A stretch of DNA of 13,426 bases from Desulfobacteraceae bacterium (GTDB lineage Bacteria > Desulfobacterota > Desulfobacteria > Desulfobacterales > Desulfobacteraceae), in assembly GCA_022712835.1 (NCBI GenBank), contig JAFLJU010000524.1:1-13426 (forward strand). The letters are read 5' to 3'. The notes under the pieces are model-generated. The model searched no databases. It saw only the letters and a program-made list of their open reading frames with translations, and was not told where the DNA came from. The position numbers were made by a program, and so were the translations under genes. How positions within the stretch are numbered: the first letter of the stretch is position 1; each line of letters starts with the position of its first letter. This document shows, piece by piece, positions 1-6,600 of the stretch.

Positions 1-2
1 GA

Positions 3-119
3 AAAGGCGCATTAGAAATTATCAAATACACCATAAAACATAACCGTATTGCGCACCATAGTCACAGAAAAAAACAAATTGCTATAGCTAAAAGGTTAGG
101 TGTCCAACTGTCGCTGTAG
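3..119 (+). CDS. C-terminal tail of an unidentified protein (5' end outside window)
   Basis: The third frame is open from the left edge to a TAG at 117-119, giving 38 codons that begin KGALEIIKYTIKHNRIAHHS and end AIAKRLGVQLSL. The stretch is basic and helix-prone, and the other two plus frames are closed early (TAG at 13-15, TAA near 41), so this could be the end of a real gene. I do not recognise the family. The base composition (about 35% G+C in the first line) matches the accessory segment to its right. A short open frame at an edge can also be chance, so confidence is modest. Confidence 0.4.
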   Translation, partial: KGALEIIKYTIKHNRIAHHSHRKKQIAIAKRLGVQLSL

Positions 120-127
120 TGCTATAT

Positions 128-167
128 GGATTATCAAAAAACATTGTTCACTACAATTCAATAATCC
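128..167. repeat. Nested inverted repeat (hairpin) after the partial gene
   Basis: GGATTAT (128-134) pairs with ATAATCC (161-167). Inside it ATTGT (143-147) pairs with ACAAT (153-157) around a 5-base loop. Transcribed, this would be a two-part stem just after the stop of the left-edge gene. There is no U-tract after it, so it is not a classical intrinsic terminator. It could be a weak terminator, a 3' stabilising structure or chance in AT-rich DNA. Confidence 0.3.
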
Positions 168-196
168 TTGAAATCTCTTCCCTCAAGTGTAATATA
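168..196 (+). promoter_or_regulatory. Possible sigma-70-type promoter
   Basis: TTGAAA (168-173) is followed after 16 bases by TAATAT (190-195), or after 17 by AATATA (191-196). It sits about 55 bases upstream of the ATG at 250 and could drive the short ORF and the ADP-ribosylglycohydrolase gene. In DNA this AT-rich, such matches arise by chance. Confidence 0.35.
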
Positions 197-249
197 CCAA
201 TAATAAACTCAGTTACATATTCGCCATAATCTGAAATGGGAGACACTTC

Positions 250-453
250 ATGTATCTATCTGAAGAGAAACGGGCTGAAATTAGAAAATGTATAGGAAAG
301 AATCAATCTAATATAGGGCTATATTCAGAGTGCAATTCAGGTAAAAATAAAATAGATCATACCAGAGGATTTCATGATATCGCGGGGGGACGGAACGTTT
401 CCCCGATTTTATTTGACGCCAGGGACGGGAAAGAAGTGTTTACACCGTTTTAA
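250..453 (+). CDS. Hypothetical 67-residue protein, doubtful
   Basis: An ATG at 250 is preceded by GGGAG (238-242) at workable spacing, and the frame runs 67 codons to a TAA at 451-453. The product starts MYLSEEKRAEIRKCIGKNQS and is charged, with no signal peptide, no membrane segment and no domain I recognise. Its last third is read through a G/C-rich palindrome at 383-405, unlike the surrounding AT-rich sequence, so the C-terminus may be translated from a repeat rather than evolved protein. The stop lies 17 bases before the ATG of the ADP-ribosylglycohydrolase, so if real it would be co-transcribed with it. It could be a small partner, a leader ORF or a decayed fragment. Confidence 0.35.
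   Translation: MYLSEEKRAEIRKCIGKNQSNIGLYSECNSGKNKIDHTRGFHDIAGGRNVSPILFDARDGKEVFTPF
383..405. repeat. REP-like G-rich palindrome
   Basis: GGGGGGA (384-390) and TTTCCCC (398-404) flank CGGAACG, and the inner bases GGAACGTTTCC are nearly self-complementary. The block stands out as G/C-rich in an AT-rich neighbourhood. Its 'GGGGACGGA...' flavour resembles the short palindromes spread through many proteobacterial genomes by REP-associated transposases. That likeness is from memory and only one copy is visible here, so family membership is unproven. Confidence 0.3.
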
Positions 454-470
454 AAGAAATAAGGTTGTTA

Positions 471-1508
471 ATGATAAACAAGAGAAAAATTGAACATTTC
501 AAAGGTTGTATAATTGGTGGAGCAATTGGAGATTCATTGGGGGCACCAATTGAATTCATGTCGATTGATCAGATCAGATCCACTCGCGGAGATCAAGGTT
601 TGACAGATTATTCAGAAGAATATGGTCGAAAAGGTGCCATTACCGATGATACTCAAATGACTTTATTCACAGCTGAAGGTTTGATTCTATCAAAAGTAAG
701 AAAAGAATATCAGGGAGACGATGGGGTCATATCTGCTGTTTATCATGCTCTCTTAAGATGGCTATATACCCAAGAAACAAATCTTCAAGGTGATCTTATT
801 CAAAACCATGGGACCTGTTCAATCGTGGATGGTGTATTAACAGGCTATAAAGAACTTTTTTCATTAAGAGCGCCAGGGAATAGCTGTTTGTCTGCTTTGA
901 AATCTGGAAGGATGGGCACTATTGAGAGTCCTATTAACGACAGCAAAGATTGCGGTGGTGTCATGAGAATAGCACCCGTCGGACTCGCCTATAATGATGC
1001 TGAAAAAGCATTTCAAATAGGTTGTGAATGTGCGGCAATCACACACGGTCATCCTACTGGATATTTGAGTTCCGGAACTTTGGCTGCTTTAATTTCCATG
1101 ATCTTTTCAGGTGACTCTCTTCCGGATGCAATTAATGAATCCATAAGGGTTTTGAAAAATAAGAAAAATAATAAGGAGACATTGCAGGCAATTGATAAAG
1201 CTATGGAGATGATGGGTAAAGCACCCCCTGGACCTGGTGTCATAGAAGATATTGGAGGTGGATGGGTGGCAGAAGAAGCTTTGGCTATCAGCATTTATTG
1301 TGCATTAGTTGCGGGCAATGATTTTAAAAAAGGAGTTTTGCTTTCAGTTAATCATTCAGGCGATAGTGATTCGACTGGTTCCATTACAGGGAATATTTTG
1401 GGTGCATTGTATGGTTTTGATATTCTCCCTAAAAATTGGGTTATAAATCTTGAACTAAAAGAGCTAATTGAAGAGACTGCTGGTGATCTGTTTGATCAAT
1501 TCGGATGA
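471..1508 (+). CDS. ADP-ribosylglycohydrolase (DraG/ARH family)
   Basis: This 345-residue cytoplasmic enzyme should remove ADP-ribose from a modified protein, nucleic acid or small molecule using a two-metal (Mg or Mn) site. Family signatures are in order: GGAIGDSLGAP (16-26), TDDTQM (58-63, metal-binding Asp pair), KDCGGVMRIAP (159-169), THGHP (191-195), GGGWVAEEALA (262-272) and NHSGDSDSTGSITG (294-307, the second acidic metal motif). Length and full motif set suggest an intact enzyme. A TTG at 465 is in frame, but AAGG at 461-464 sits six bases before the ATG at 471, which is the better start. No ADP-ribosyltransferase or nitrogenase gene is visible, so the substrate is unknown. The gene is AT-rich (about 30-37% G+C in sampled lines) compared with the tam genes, suggesting acquisition by transfer. 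Confidence 0.93.
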   Translation: MINKRKIEHFKGCIIGGAIGDSLGAPIEFMSIDQIRSTRGDQGLTDYSEEYGRKGAITDDTQMTLFTAEGLILSKVRKEYQGDDGVISAVYHALLRWLYTQETNLQGDLIQNHGTCSIVDGVLTGYKELFSLRAPGNSCLSALKSGRMGTIESPINDSKDCGGVMRIAPVGLAYNDAEKAFQIGCECAAITHGHPTGYLSSGTLAALISMIFSGDSLPDAINESIRVLKNKKNNKETLQAIDKAMEMMGKAPPGPGVIEDIGGGWVAEEALAISIYCALVAGNDFKKGVLLSVNHSGDSDSTGSITGNILGALYGFDILPKNWVINLELKELIEETAGDLFDQFG

Positions 1509-1539
1509 ACAAATTTAGCAGAAAGAGGAATTGATAAGA

Positions 1540-1620
1540 ATGAAAACAATTAACAGAACAGCAATCACCATTGATATAAAATTAACTAATTTAAAAAAGG
1601 AAATGATAAATTATGCTTAA
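1540..1620 (+). CDS. 26-codon ORF overlapping the next gene's start
   Basis: An ATG at 1540 is preceded by AGAGGA (1524-1529) with a 10-base gap. The frame, beginning MKTINRTAITID, ends in a TAA at 1618-1620, eight bases overlapping the DUF3617 coding region that starts at 1613. The arrangement would let ribosomes finishing this ORF reinitiate at 1613. The peptide is lysine-, isoleucine- and asparagine-rich with no recognisable domain. It may be a translated leader that couples or tunes the next gene, or chance in AT-rich DNA. Confidence 0.3.
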   Translation: MKTINRTAITIDIKLTNLKKEMINYA

Positions 1621-2035
1621 AAAAACTGTAATGAGCAGTGTTTTGATATGCGCTATATTTTTACTTTCTGCTGTTTCCTGGGCAGTAGATTTTAATCCAG
1701 GGGAATATGAAATTATCAGTAAAGTTGAAATGGCTGGAATGCCACTAACCCTTCCTCCCCAGACAACCACTGAGTGTATGACCGAAGAAGATTTGATTAT
1801 AAAAGACGAAACCTCTAATCAGGACTGCGAAATCAAAGAGGTCAAAGAGGTCGGAAACACTATTTCTTGGAAAATGAAATGTACTCAAGAAGGCCAGACA
1901 ATGGACAGCTCTGGACGAATTACCTATGCTGGTAATAGCTTTAAAGGTACCATTATAGTTAATATGGTAACCCAGGCTGGCAACATGACTGCCACCACTA
2001 TTATGGAAGGCAAACGTATCGGAAAATGCCAGTAG
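1613..2035 (+). CDS. DUF3617 family exported protein
   Basis: This 140-residue protein has a clear Sec signal peptide (basic MLKK, hydrophobic core to about residue 20, likely cleavage after VSWA at 24), so the mature protein is periplasmic. The mature part matches the DUF3617 pattern: a 'PGEYEI' opening, ECMTEED around C55, DCEI at C72, W-K-M-K-C at C90, a G-x-I-T-Y-x-G-x-S-F-K-G strand pair (101-112), and a C-terminal G-K-C ending at C139. The four cysteines probably form two disulfides. The function of the family is not known. The start at 1613 has AAGGAA at 1597-1602. It lies about 105 bases downstream of the glycohydrolase gene, with only the 26-codon ORF between. Confidence 0.85.
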   Translation: MLKKTVMSSVLICAIFLLSAVSWAVDFNPGEYEIISKVEMAGMPLTLPPQTTTECMTEEDLIIKDETSNQDCEIKEVKEVGNTISWKMKCTQEGQTMDSSGRITYAGNSFKGTIIVNMVTQAGNMTATTIMEGKRIGKCQ

Positions 2036-2053
2036 GGCAGAACAGATTTTTTT
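2027..2053 (+). terminator. Weak candidate terminator after the DUF3617 gene
   Basis: TGCC (2027-2030) can pair with GGCA (2036-2039) around AGTAG, and seven T residues follow at 2047-2053 after a 7-base gap. The T-run is good, but the stem is only four base pairs and overlaps the stop codon region, so this is a low-grade call. Confidence 0.25.
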
Positions 2054-2113
2054 GCGGTGTGGGATTGGGTTAACCGGTCTCGGACCCTTTGTTGCGGGGG
2101 GGCATATTCCGGT

Positions 2114-2245
2114 CTATGCCAGGCCCAACACTGCAAAAATACTGCCACCAACCATACCACCAATCCCAATGGCGATAGCGTCTTTCAATTCTATTTTGTT
2201 TTCTTCTGCCTTCTTTGTGTTCTTAGATAAAATATAATTTTTGAA
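2114..2245 (-). pseudogene. Relic of an APC-family amino-acid permease N-terminus
   Basis: Between a TAG (complement of 2246-2248) and a TAG (complement of 2114-2116) the minus strand reads 43 codons containing ENKIELKDAIAIGIGGM and then VGGSIFAVLGLA. This is the hallmark first membrane helix of APC-superfamily amino-acid permeases, with its G-x-G-G-M-V-G-G-x-I-F core. No ATG, and only one internal TTG, lies upstream in frame, and the reading stops right after the helix. The next helices cannot be found in any frame of the 78 bases that remain before the DUF3617 gene. The gene is therefore a truncated relic. The flanking 2036-2113 stretch contains no ORF I can support. Loss probably came with insertion of the accessory segment on the left, or a deletion. 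Confidence 0.7.
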
Positions 2246-2295
2246 CTAAATAGGCAGAGATGCCCAGAAGGTTATAATTTAGTTGACTGCTTTTT

Positions 2296-2679
2296 TTAAT
2301 GCATCAGAATAATCACAAAGGCCAGGATTGCGACCAGGAGAAAACAAAAGGCCAGTGTCCCCATGGTTTTTGCTGGCAGACCTTTAAAACCTTCTTTTTC
2401 AAGCTTTTTGAGTGTTATATAGTAGGTCCTGAATCCCAGAATAAATACAAGGGCACTGGAAAATACAAGCAGAAGGCCGATGGACTTGCCCAGCCATTCC
2501 GGCCTAAGTCCGGGCAGAAGTTTGACCACTCCCAGACCAGCGATGGCTGAGGCAAGACCTGTCCTGAGCCATGCGGCAAAAGTTCTTTCCTTGGCCAGAC
2601 GAGTCCTTTCCAGCGCCCAGTGCATCTGTTTTTCAATTATTAGTTTCTTGTCTTTATCAGGTGTTTTATCCGTCTTCAT
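2296..2679 (-). CDS. DUF202 (YidH-type) three-helix membrane protein
   Basis: This 127-residue inner-membrane protein has the DUF202 signature LERTRLAKERTFAAWLRTGLA (residues 23-43) entering the first helix. It is followed by helices at about 42-55, 66-84 and 105-126, with a basic loop FRTYYITLKKLEKEGFKG in between. The biochemical role of this family in bacteria is not established. The ATG at 2679 has AAGG about ten bases upstream on the minus strand and overlaps the stop of the gene before it (ATGA), which indicates translational coupling. The end at 2296 lies 51 bases from the permease relic. I see no convincing terminator there. Confidence 0.88.
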   Translation of the reverse strand: MKTDKTPDKDKKLIIEKQMHWALERTRLAKERTFAAWLRTGLASAIAGLGVVKLLPGLRPEWLGKSIGLLLVFSSALVFILGFRTYYITLKKLEKEGFKGLPAKTMGTLAFCFLLVAILAFVIILMH

Positions 2680-2933
2680 AGTGAATTTACCTTATCGGTT
2701 ATGAACGATTTATACCCCTCCAGGACAAACCGGAGTCCCATAATGGCTGCTTGTTGATGACGGTTATGAAAACGACTGCCCCGCTGGGCTGTTGCCACCA
2801 TGACAGTCAGGGTGACAAGGGTTGCGGTCATAACGGCGGCAATAAAAGCATGGATATATTCGTGCATAAAATAATCCGTAACTGCGAAATTTCCTTCCTG
2901 TTGACCTTTTTCTTGGGCCAGGCGGATCAGCAT
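2676..2933 (-). CDS. Small one-helix membrane protein, unknown function
   Basis: A minus-strand frame ends in a TGA overlapping the DUF202 start (ATGA at 2676-2679). From the ATG at 2933 it codes for 85 residues. There is a soluble N-terminus, a hydrophobic helix AFIAAVMTATLVTLTVMVATA, then a basic segment QRGSRFHNRHQQAAIMGLRF and a polar tail ending TDKVNSL. Codon choice looks normal for the region. Starts are uncertain: TTG at 2960 gives 94 residues, and ATG at 2867 gives 63 residues, just before the helix. None has a strong ribosome site, although TTGGAATA precedes 2933. I do not recognise the family. The four-base overlap is the best support for its being real and co-expressed with the DUF202 gene. 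Confidence 0.5.
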   Translation of the reverse strand: MLIRLAQEKGQQEGNFAVTDYFMHEYIHAFIAAVMTATLVTLTVMVATAQRGSRFHNRHQQAAIMGLRFVLEGYKSFITDKVNSL

Positions 2934-2949
2934 TATTCCAAGTGACTTA

Positions 2950-2978
2950 CCCCTAATCAATTTATTTTACAAAGTCAA
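2950..2978 (-). promoter_or_regulatory. Possible promoter for the minus-strand pair
   Basis: On the minus strand TTGACT (complement of 2973-2978) is followed 17 bases on by TAGGGG (complement of 2950-2955). The -35 is good and the -10 poor. If used, the transcript would start near 2943, which excludes the TTG at 2960 and favours 2933 or 2867 as the start of the next gene. It lies in the 128-base divergent gap, where I see no stronger signal for the plus-strand tam operon. Confidence 0.25.
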
Positions 2979-3088
2979 CACTGAAAAGACAGCAATCCTT
3001 GCTGAACATTACCTGTGTTTTTTTTTAAATTGGAGCCGGTAAATAAAATTATTCTTAAAATCCATATTATTACAAGTGCTTAAACCAA

Positions 3089-3610
3089 ATGGCCAAAGGA
3101 GGGGGGACCTGGATTGGTTTCTTTCCTTTTAAAGCGGGAGCTTTTCTGGCAAAATGCTTGGGTGTGGAAGCATTACTGAACATACTTAAAGAATACCGGG
3201 CGAGTATCTCCATTTTGTCTGGGCTTTCAGCCTTTTTCTTCTTGCTGAGCATTTTGGCACTACCCTGGATGGTGTGCCGGATTCCAGAGGATTTTTTTTT
3301 GGCATCTTATCACCCACCGGAAAAGCGCAGATCCATGGGGGTCCGATGGGTGATATGGGGAGTGAAAAATCTTCTGGGGGCGCTGGTTCTTCTGGTGGGA
3401 ACTGCTCTTTTATTCCTACCGGGCCAGGGACTTTTGACCATACTTTTTGGGGTGATATTGATGGATTTTCCCGGGAAAAAAAAGCTGGTCCTAAAACTTG
3501 TGGGTATGGAAAAAATCCAAATAGCCCTGAACTGGTTTCGGCAGAAACGACAGGTGAAGCCCCTTCGTTTCCCGGCCCGGGGAGGACGATTTGAAAAAAC
3601 AGGGGAGTAG
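3089..3610 (+). CDS. Small inner-membrane protein, PGPGW-like
   Basis: This 173-residue protein has helices at about 39-62 and 90-126, the second region holding LLFLPGQGLLTILFGVILM (107-125) followed by a lysine-rich FPGKKK. The Pro-Gly-x-Gly between two short hydrophobic runs resembles the PGPGW family of putative membrane proteins, whose function is unknown. The C-terminus is strongly basic and presumably cytoplasmic. The gene ends 27 bases before tamB and reads the same way, so it is probably the first gene of the tam operon. The ATG at 3089 lacks an upstream ribosome site, while a strong AAAGGAGGGGGG lies just inside the frame (3095-3106), so the true start is uncertain. Family assignment is from the motif alone. 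Confidence 0.75.
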   Translation: MAKGGGTWIGFFPFKAGAFLAKCLGVEALLNILKEYRASISILSGLSAFFFLLSILALPWMVCRIPEDFFLASYHPPEKRRSMGVRWVIWGVKNLLGALVLLVGTALLFLPGQGLLTILFGVILMDFPGKKKLVLKLVGMEKIQIALNWFRQKRQVKPLRFPARGGRFEKTGE

Positions 3611-3637
3611 AAATTAAATGGAAATGAGAGGTGTTTT

Positions 3638-6600
3638 TTGTTAAATCCTGGAAAAAAAATTAGATTTCTTACCGGGAGTGTCTGCAGCTTTCTGTTGGTG
3701 GCTGTCTTTGGCATTCACTTTTTTCTGGGGAGCGGGTATTTTCAAAATTATCTTTTAACCCTTGTGGATGACAAAATTCCCGGCCATCTTTCCGTTGAAA
3801 AATTGGGAATCAATCTCTTTTCCGGTCGCGTTGACATTGAGGGGTTTCACCTCCAGGGACCGGAAAATCAAGAGCTGATCCGTGTGAAATCCCTGGGGGT
3901 TAATTTGTCCTGGACACGGCTGTTGGCGGGCCAGATCCATTTATCGTCAGTTTTTATTGTGGCACCGGAGCTATCTGTTCAGGTATTGGAAGACGGCTCC
4001 CTGGATCTTTTATTGGCTTTTGTCCAGGGACCTTCCCAGGCAGTGGGGGATTCCCCGGGAGGGCTCCCCTTCAATATTTTGATTGATGATTTTATTTTAA
4101 AAAAGGGCAGTATTTCATTTGCGATGCCTGAAAAGGATCTGAGCCTTTTGGTTTCAGGCGTGAATATCCTGATGTCTGATGTAAATCTTTTGGAAGAACA
4201 GGGTCAGCTTCGGGCGGGGTTTGAAGCCGGGAAGATTACCAGGCGGGGTAAACCCATGCTGTTAAATTCTTCCCATATCCAGGCGGAGTTCGGGGATGGC
4301 AGGGTGTCCGGTATTCTTGTCCAGGCTGTGGCTGACGGGCTTGACCTGACGCTTAAGGGAAGTATTCAAGACGTGTTCCACCTTCCTTTCCTTGATATTA
4401 CCCTGGAATCGAAGATGGGGCTGGAATCTCTTGCCCGGGTTGCCGGGGGGGGAAGCCCAGTCCTTAATGGGGATGTAACCCTTGACCTGTCCGTTATGGG
4501 AACCATTGATAATCCGGAGGTGACGGGCAATATCCATTGTGACGCCCTAGGGTTTAAGGCCGAAACCTTCCGGGATGTCAATCTCCAATGGAAGATGAAA
4601 GACCGACTGGTTTCGATTTTATCACAGGGGGCATCCAAGATGGGAAACCTGGCCCTGACAGGAACAATCGATCTTGGCCATGGGTTTCCCAAAGGATTTA
4701 GCAAACCCTTTGATCTAAATCAGATTGCCTATAGCCTAGAGGCCACAATCGCGGAAACGCAATTGTCCGCCCTGCCGGGAAAGGCGGGGGTACAAGGCCG
4801 GTTAACCACCCGGATAAATATGGGGGGGACAGGCATTGATCCTCGAAGAATAAAGGCCGATCTCACAGCACAATTGATGGTCACAGGACTTAAGGTCGGT
4901 GGAATCGCGGGGAAAATCGCGGGGGGAATCGCGGAGGCAGTGGACGCCAGCCTGTCTTTGGAGATGGGCCTTGATAAACAGATTGCCAGTATCCAGTCGG
5001 TCCGATTGACAGGGCCGGGGATTTCTCTGGCGGGTCATGGTCAGTTGAATATTTCTGACATGGCCGTATCGGGTAAGCTTGATCTGGGGGCCGATGATAT
5101 CGGGAGACTGGACAGTATTACCGGTTTGAAGGGAAAAGGATCTGTCCAGGCAACGGTCGATATTGACGGCTCTTTTTCATCTCCCATTGTTTCCTTGACC
5201 GCTCTGGGTTCACATCTGGGATTCAATGAGTTTTTTTTGGGAGATCTTCGGTTGACGGCCGGTCTTAATGGCTCGGTTGTAACTGCTGAAATTGGGGGGC
5301 AAGATTTCTCTTATAACCAGGCACGGATCAAAGATATCACTGCCAAGATGGGCTTTTCCAACGGGGTACTGGATATTGAAACCTTTCAGATTTCCCATGG
5401 TAACTCTATGATAACCGGGGCTTGCCGGGCCACTATTCTGGATGCCGAACTCATGCCGGTCACGGACCCTAAATTTCAGCTTTCTTTGAAGGGGAATTCT
5501 GTTTTGTTGGAAGATTTTTTTTCGGACCTGACCGGTCATTTTTCCATTAACGGCCAGGTAAAGGGAACACTTTCGAATCTGTCTGGTGGTTTGACAATTG
5601 ATGGCAATACTCTGGTGGGGGGAGGGCAGACCATTGACCACATCTCTTCAAAGATTTTGTTTGAAAATCGGATTCTGGAGATTGCCAAAATGGAGATTCA
5701 GGTTTGTCCGGGTGCCTTGGTGAGCATTAAAGGACAAGTGTCTCCCATGGATCAATCCTTTCACCTCCATTTGGATTCTAAAAATTTTGATCTGACTTGT
5801 TTAAATCTGGTTGAAAAAGCCGGGGTGGAAAAGGGGCGAGTGGTTTTGAACGTAGCAGCCCGGGGCAGTTTTCAGGATCCTAGGGTAAAAGGGGAAATTG
5901 GTATTCTGGACCTTGTCATTCTAAAGGAAAAACAAGGGGTCATGGATTTTCTGGTTGAAGTGAACAATCGGAAGCTAACGGTCAAGGGGAACCTGGGGCC
6001 TTCCTTGGAAGGAACCTATGATCTGGACACTAGTGTGTTTTCAGTAGGCCTTGATATGGCGGGGCTTTCCCTTGCTCCTTACTTCAAACTTGCGGGTCAG
6101 CCACAGCTTTCAGGAGCGATTACCGGCAAGGTCCGGGCAGAAGGTCAGGCCGATGCCCTTGACCGGATGCGGGCATCGGCTGATTTTTCAAAAATAGACA
6201 TCACCTATGGGGATAAAGCTTTTCTTAAGATCAATGACGCAGGGGTAACCTTTGAAAACGGGATGCTATATCTTCCTTCCACCCGGATAGGGCTATTGGA
6301 AAAAGGCAGTTTCACGGTCAAAGGTCAGGGGGGGCTTGACAGGGGACTTGACTTTAAAGGTCAGGGAGAAATTCCTTTGGAAATTATCAATTCCCTGGTC
6401 GAGGGAATTGAATCTGCCACGGGCCTGATCCGGGTGAGCGCTTCCCTTGGGGGTACCATTGCGGCGCCAGCAGTACAGGGGGAGGTTTTGTTTGATGGAT
6501 TGGGCATTTCCATGGGCCAGATCGAGCAGGATTTTACGGAAGTTGCAGGGCGTATCAAGCTGGTGCCTGATAAAATTGAAATTTTGGGGGTGAAGGGCAA

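Noticed and set aside
2052..2237. 61-codon plus-strand frame
   Set aside because: It is the opposite strand of the permease relic, has no ribosome site and looks non-protein-like.
3274..3594. 106-codon plus-strand frame inside the PGPGW-like gene
   Set aside because: Low-complexity Gly/Ser-rich translation in another frame of a membrane-protein gene. The membrane frame has the helices and motif.
3638..3646. Short plus-strand ORF MEMRGVFC overlapping the tamB TTG start as a leader peptide
   Set aside because: Eight codons in a spacer with the tamB ribosome site inside it; too short to support as a gene.
4899..4945. Repeated GGAATCGCGG-type words inside tamB
   Set aside because: They encode a short alanine/glycine/isoleucine repeat (GGIAGKIAGGIAEA) in a beta-repeat protein; no tandem array or separate element is implied.
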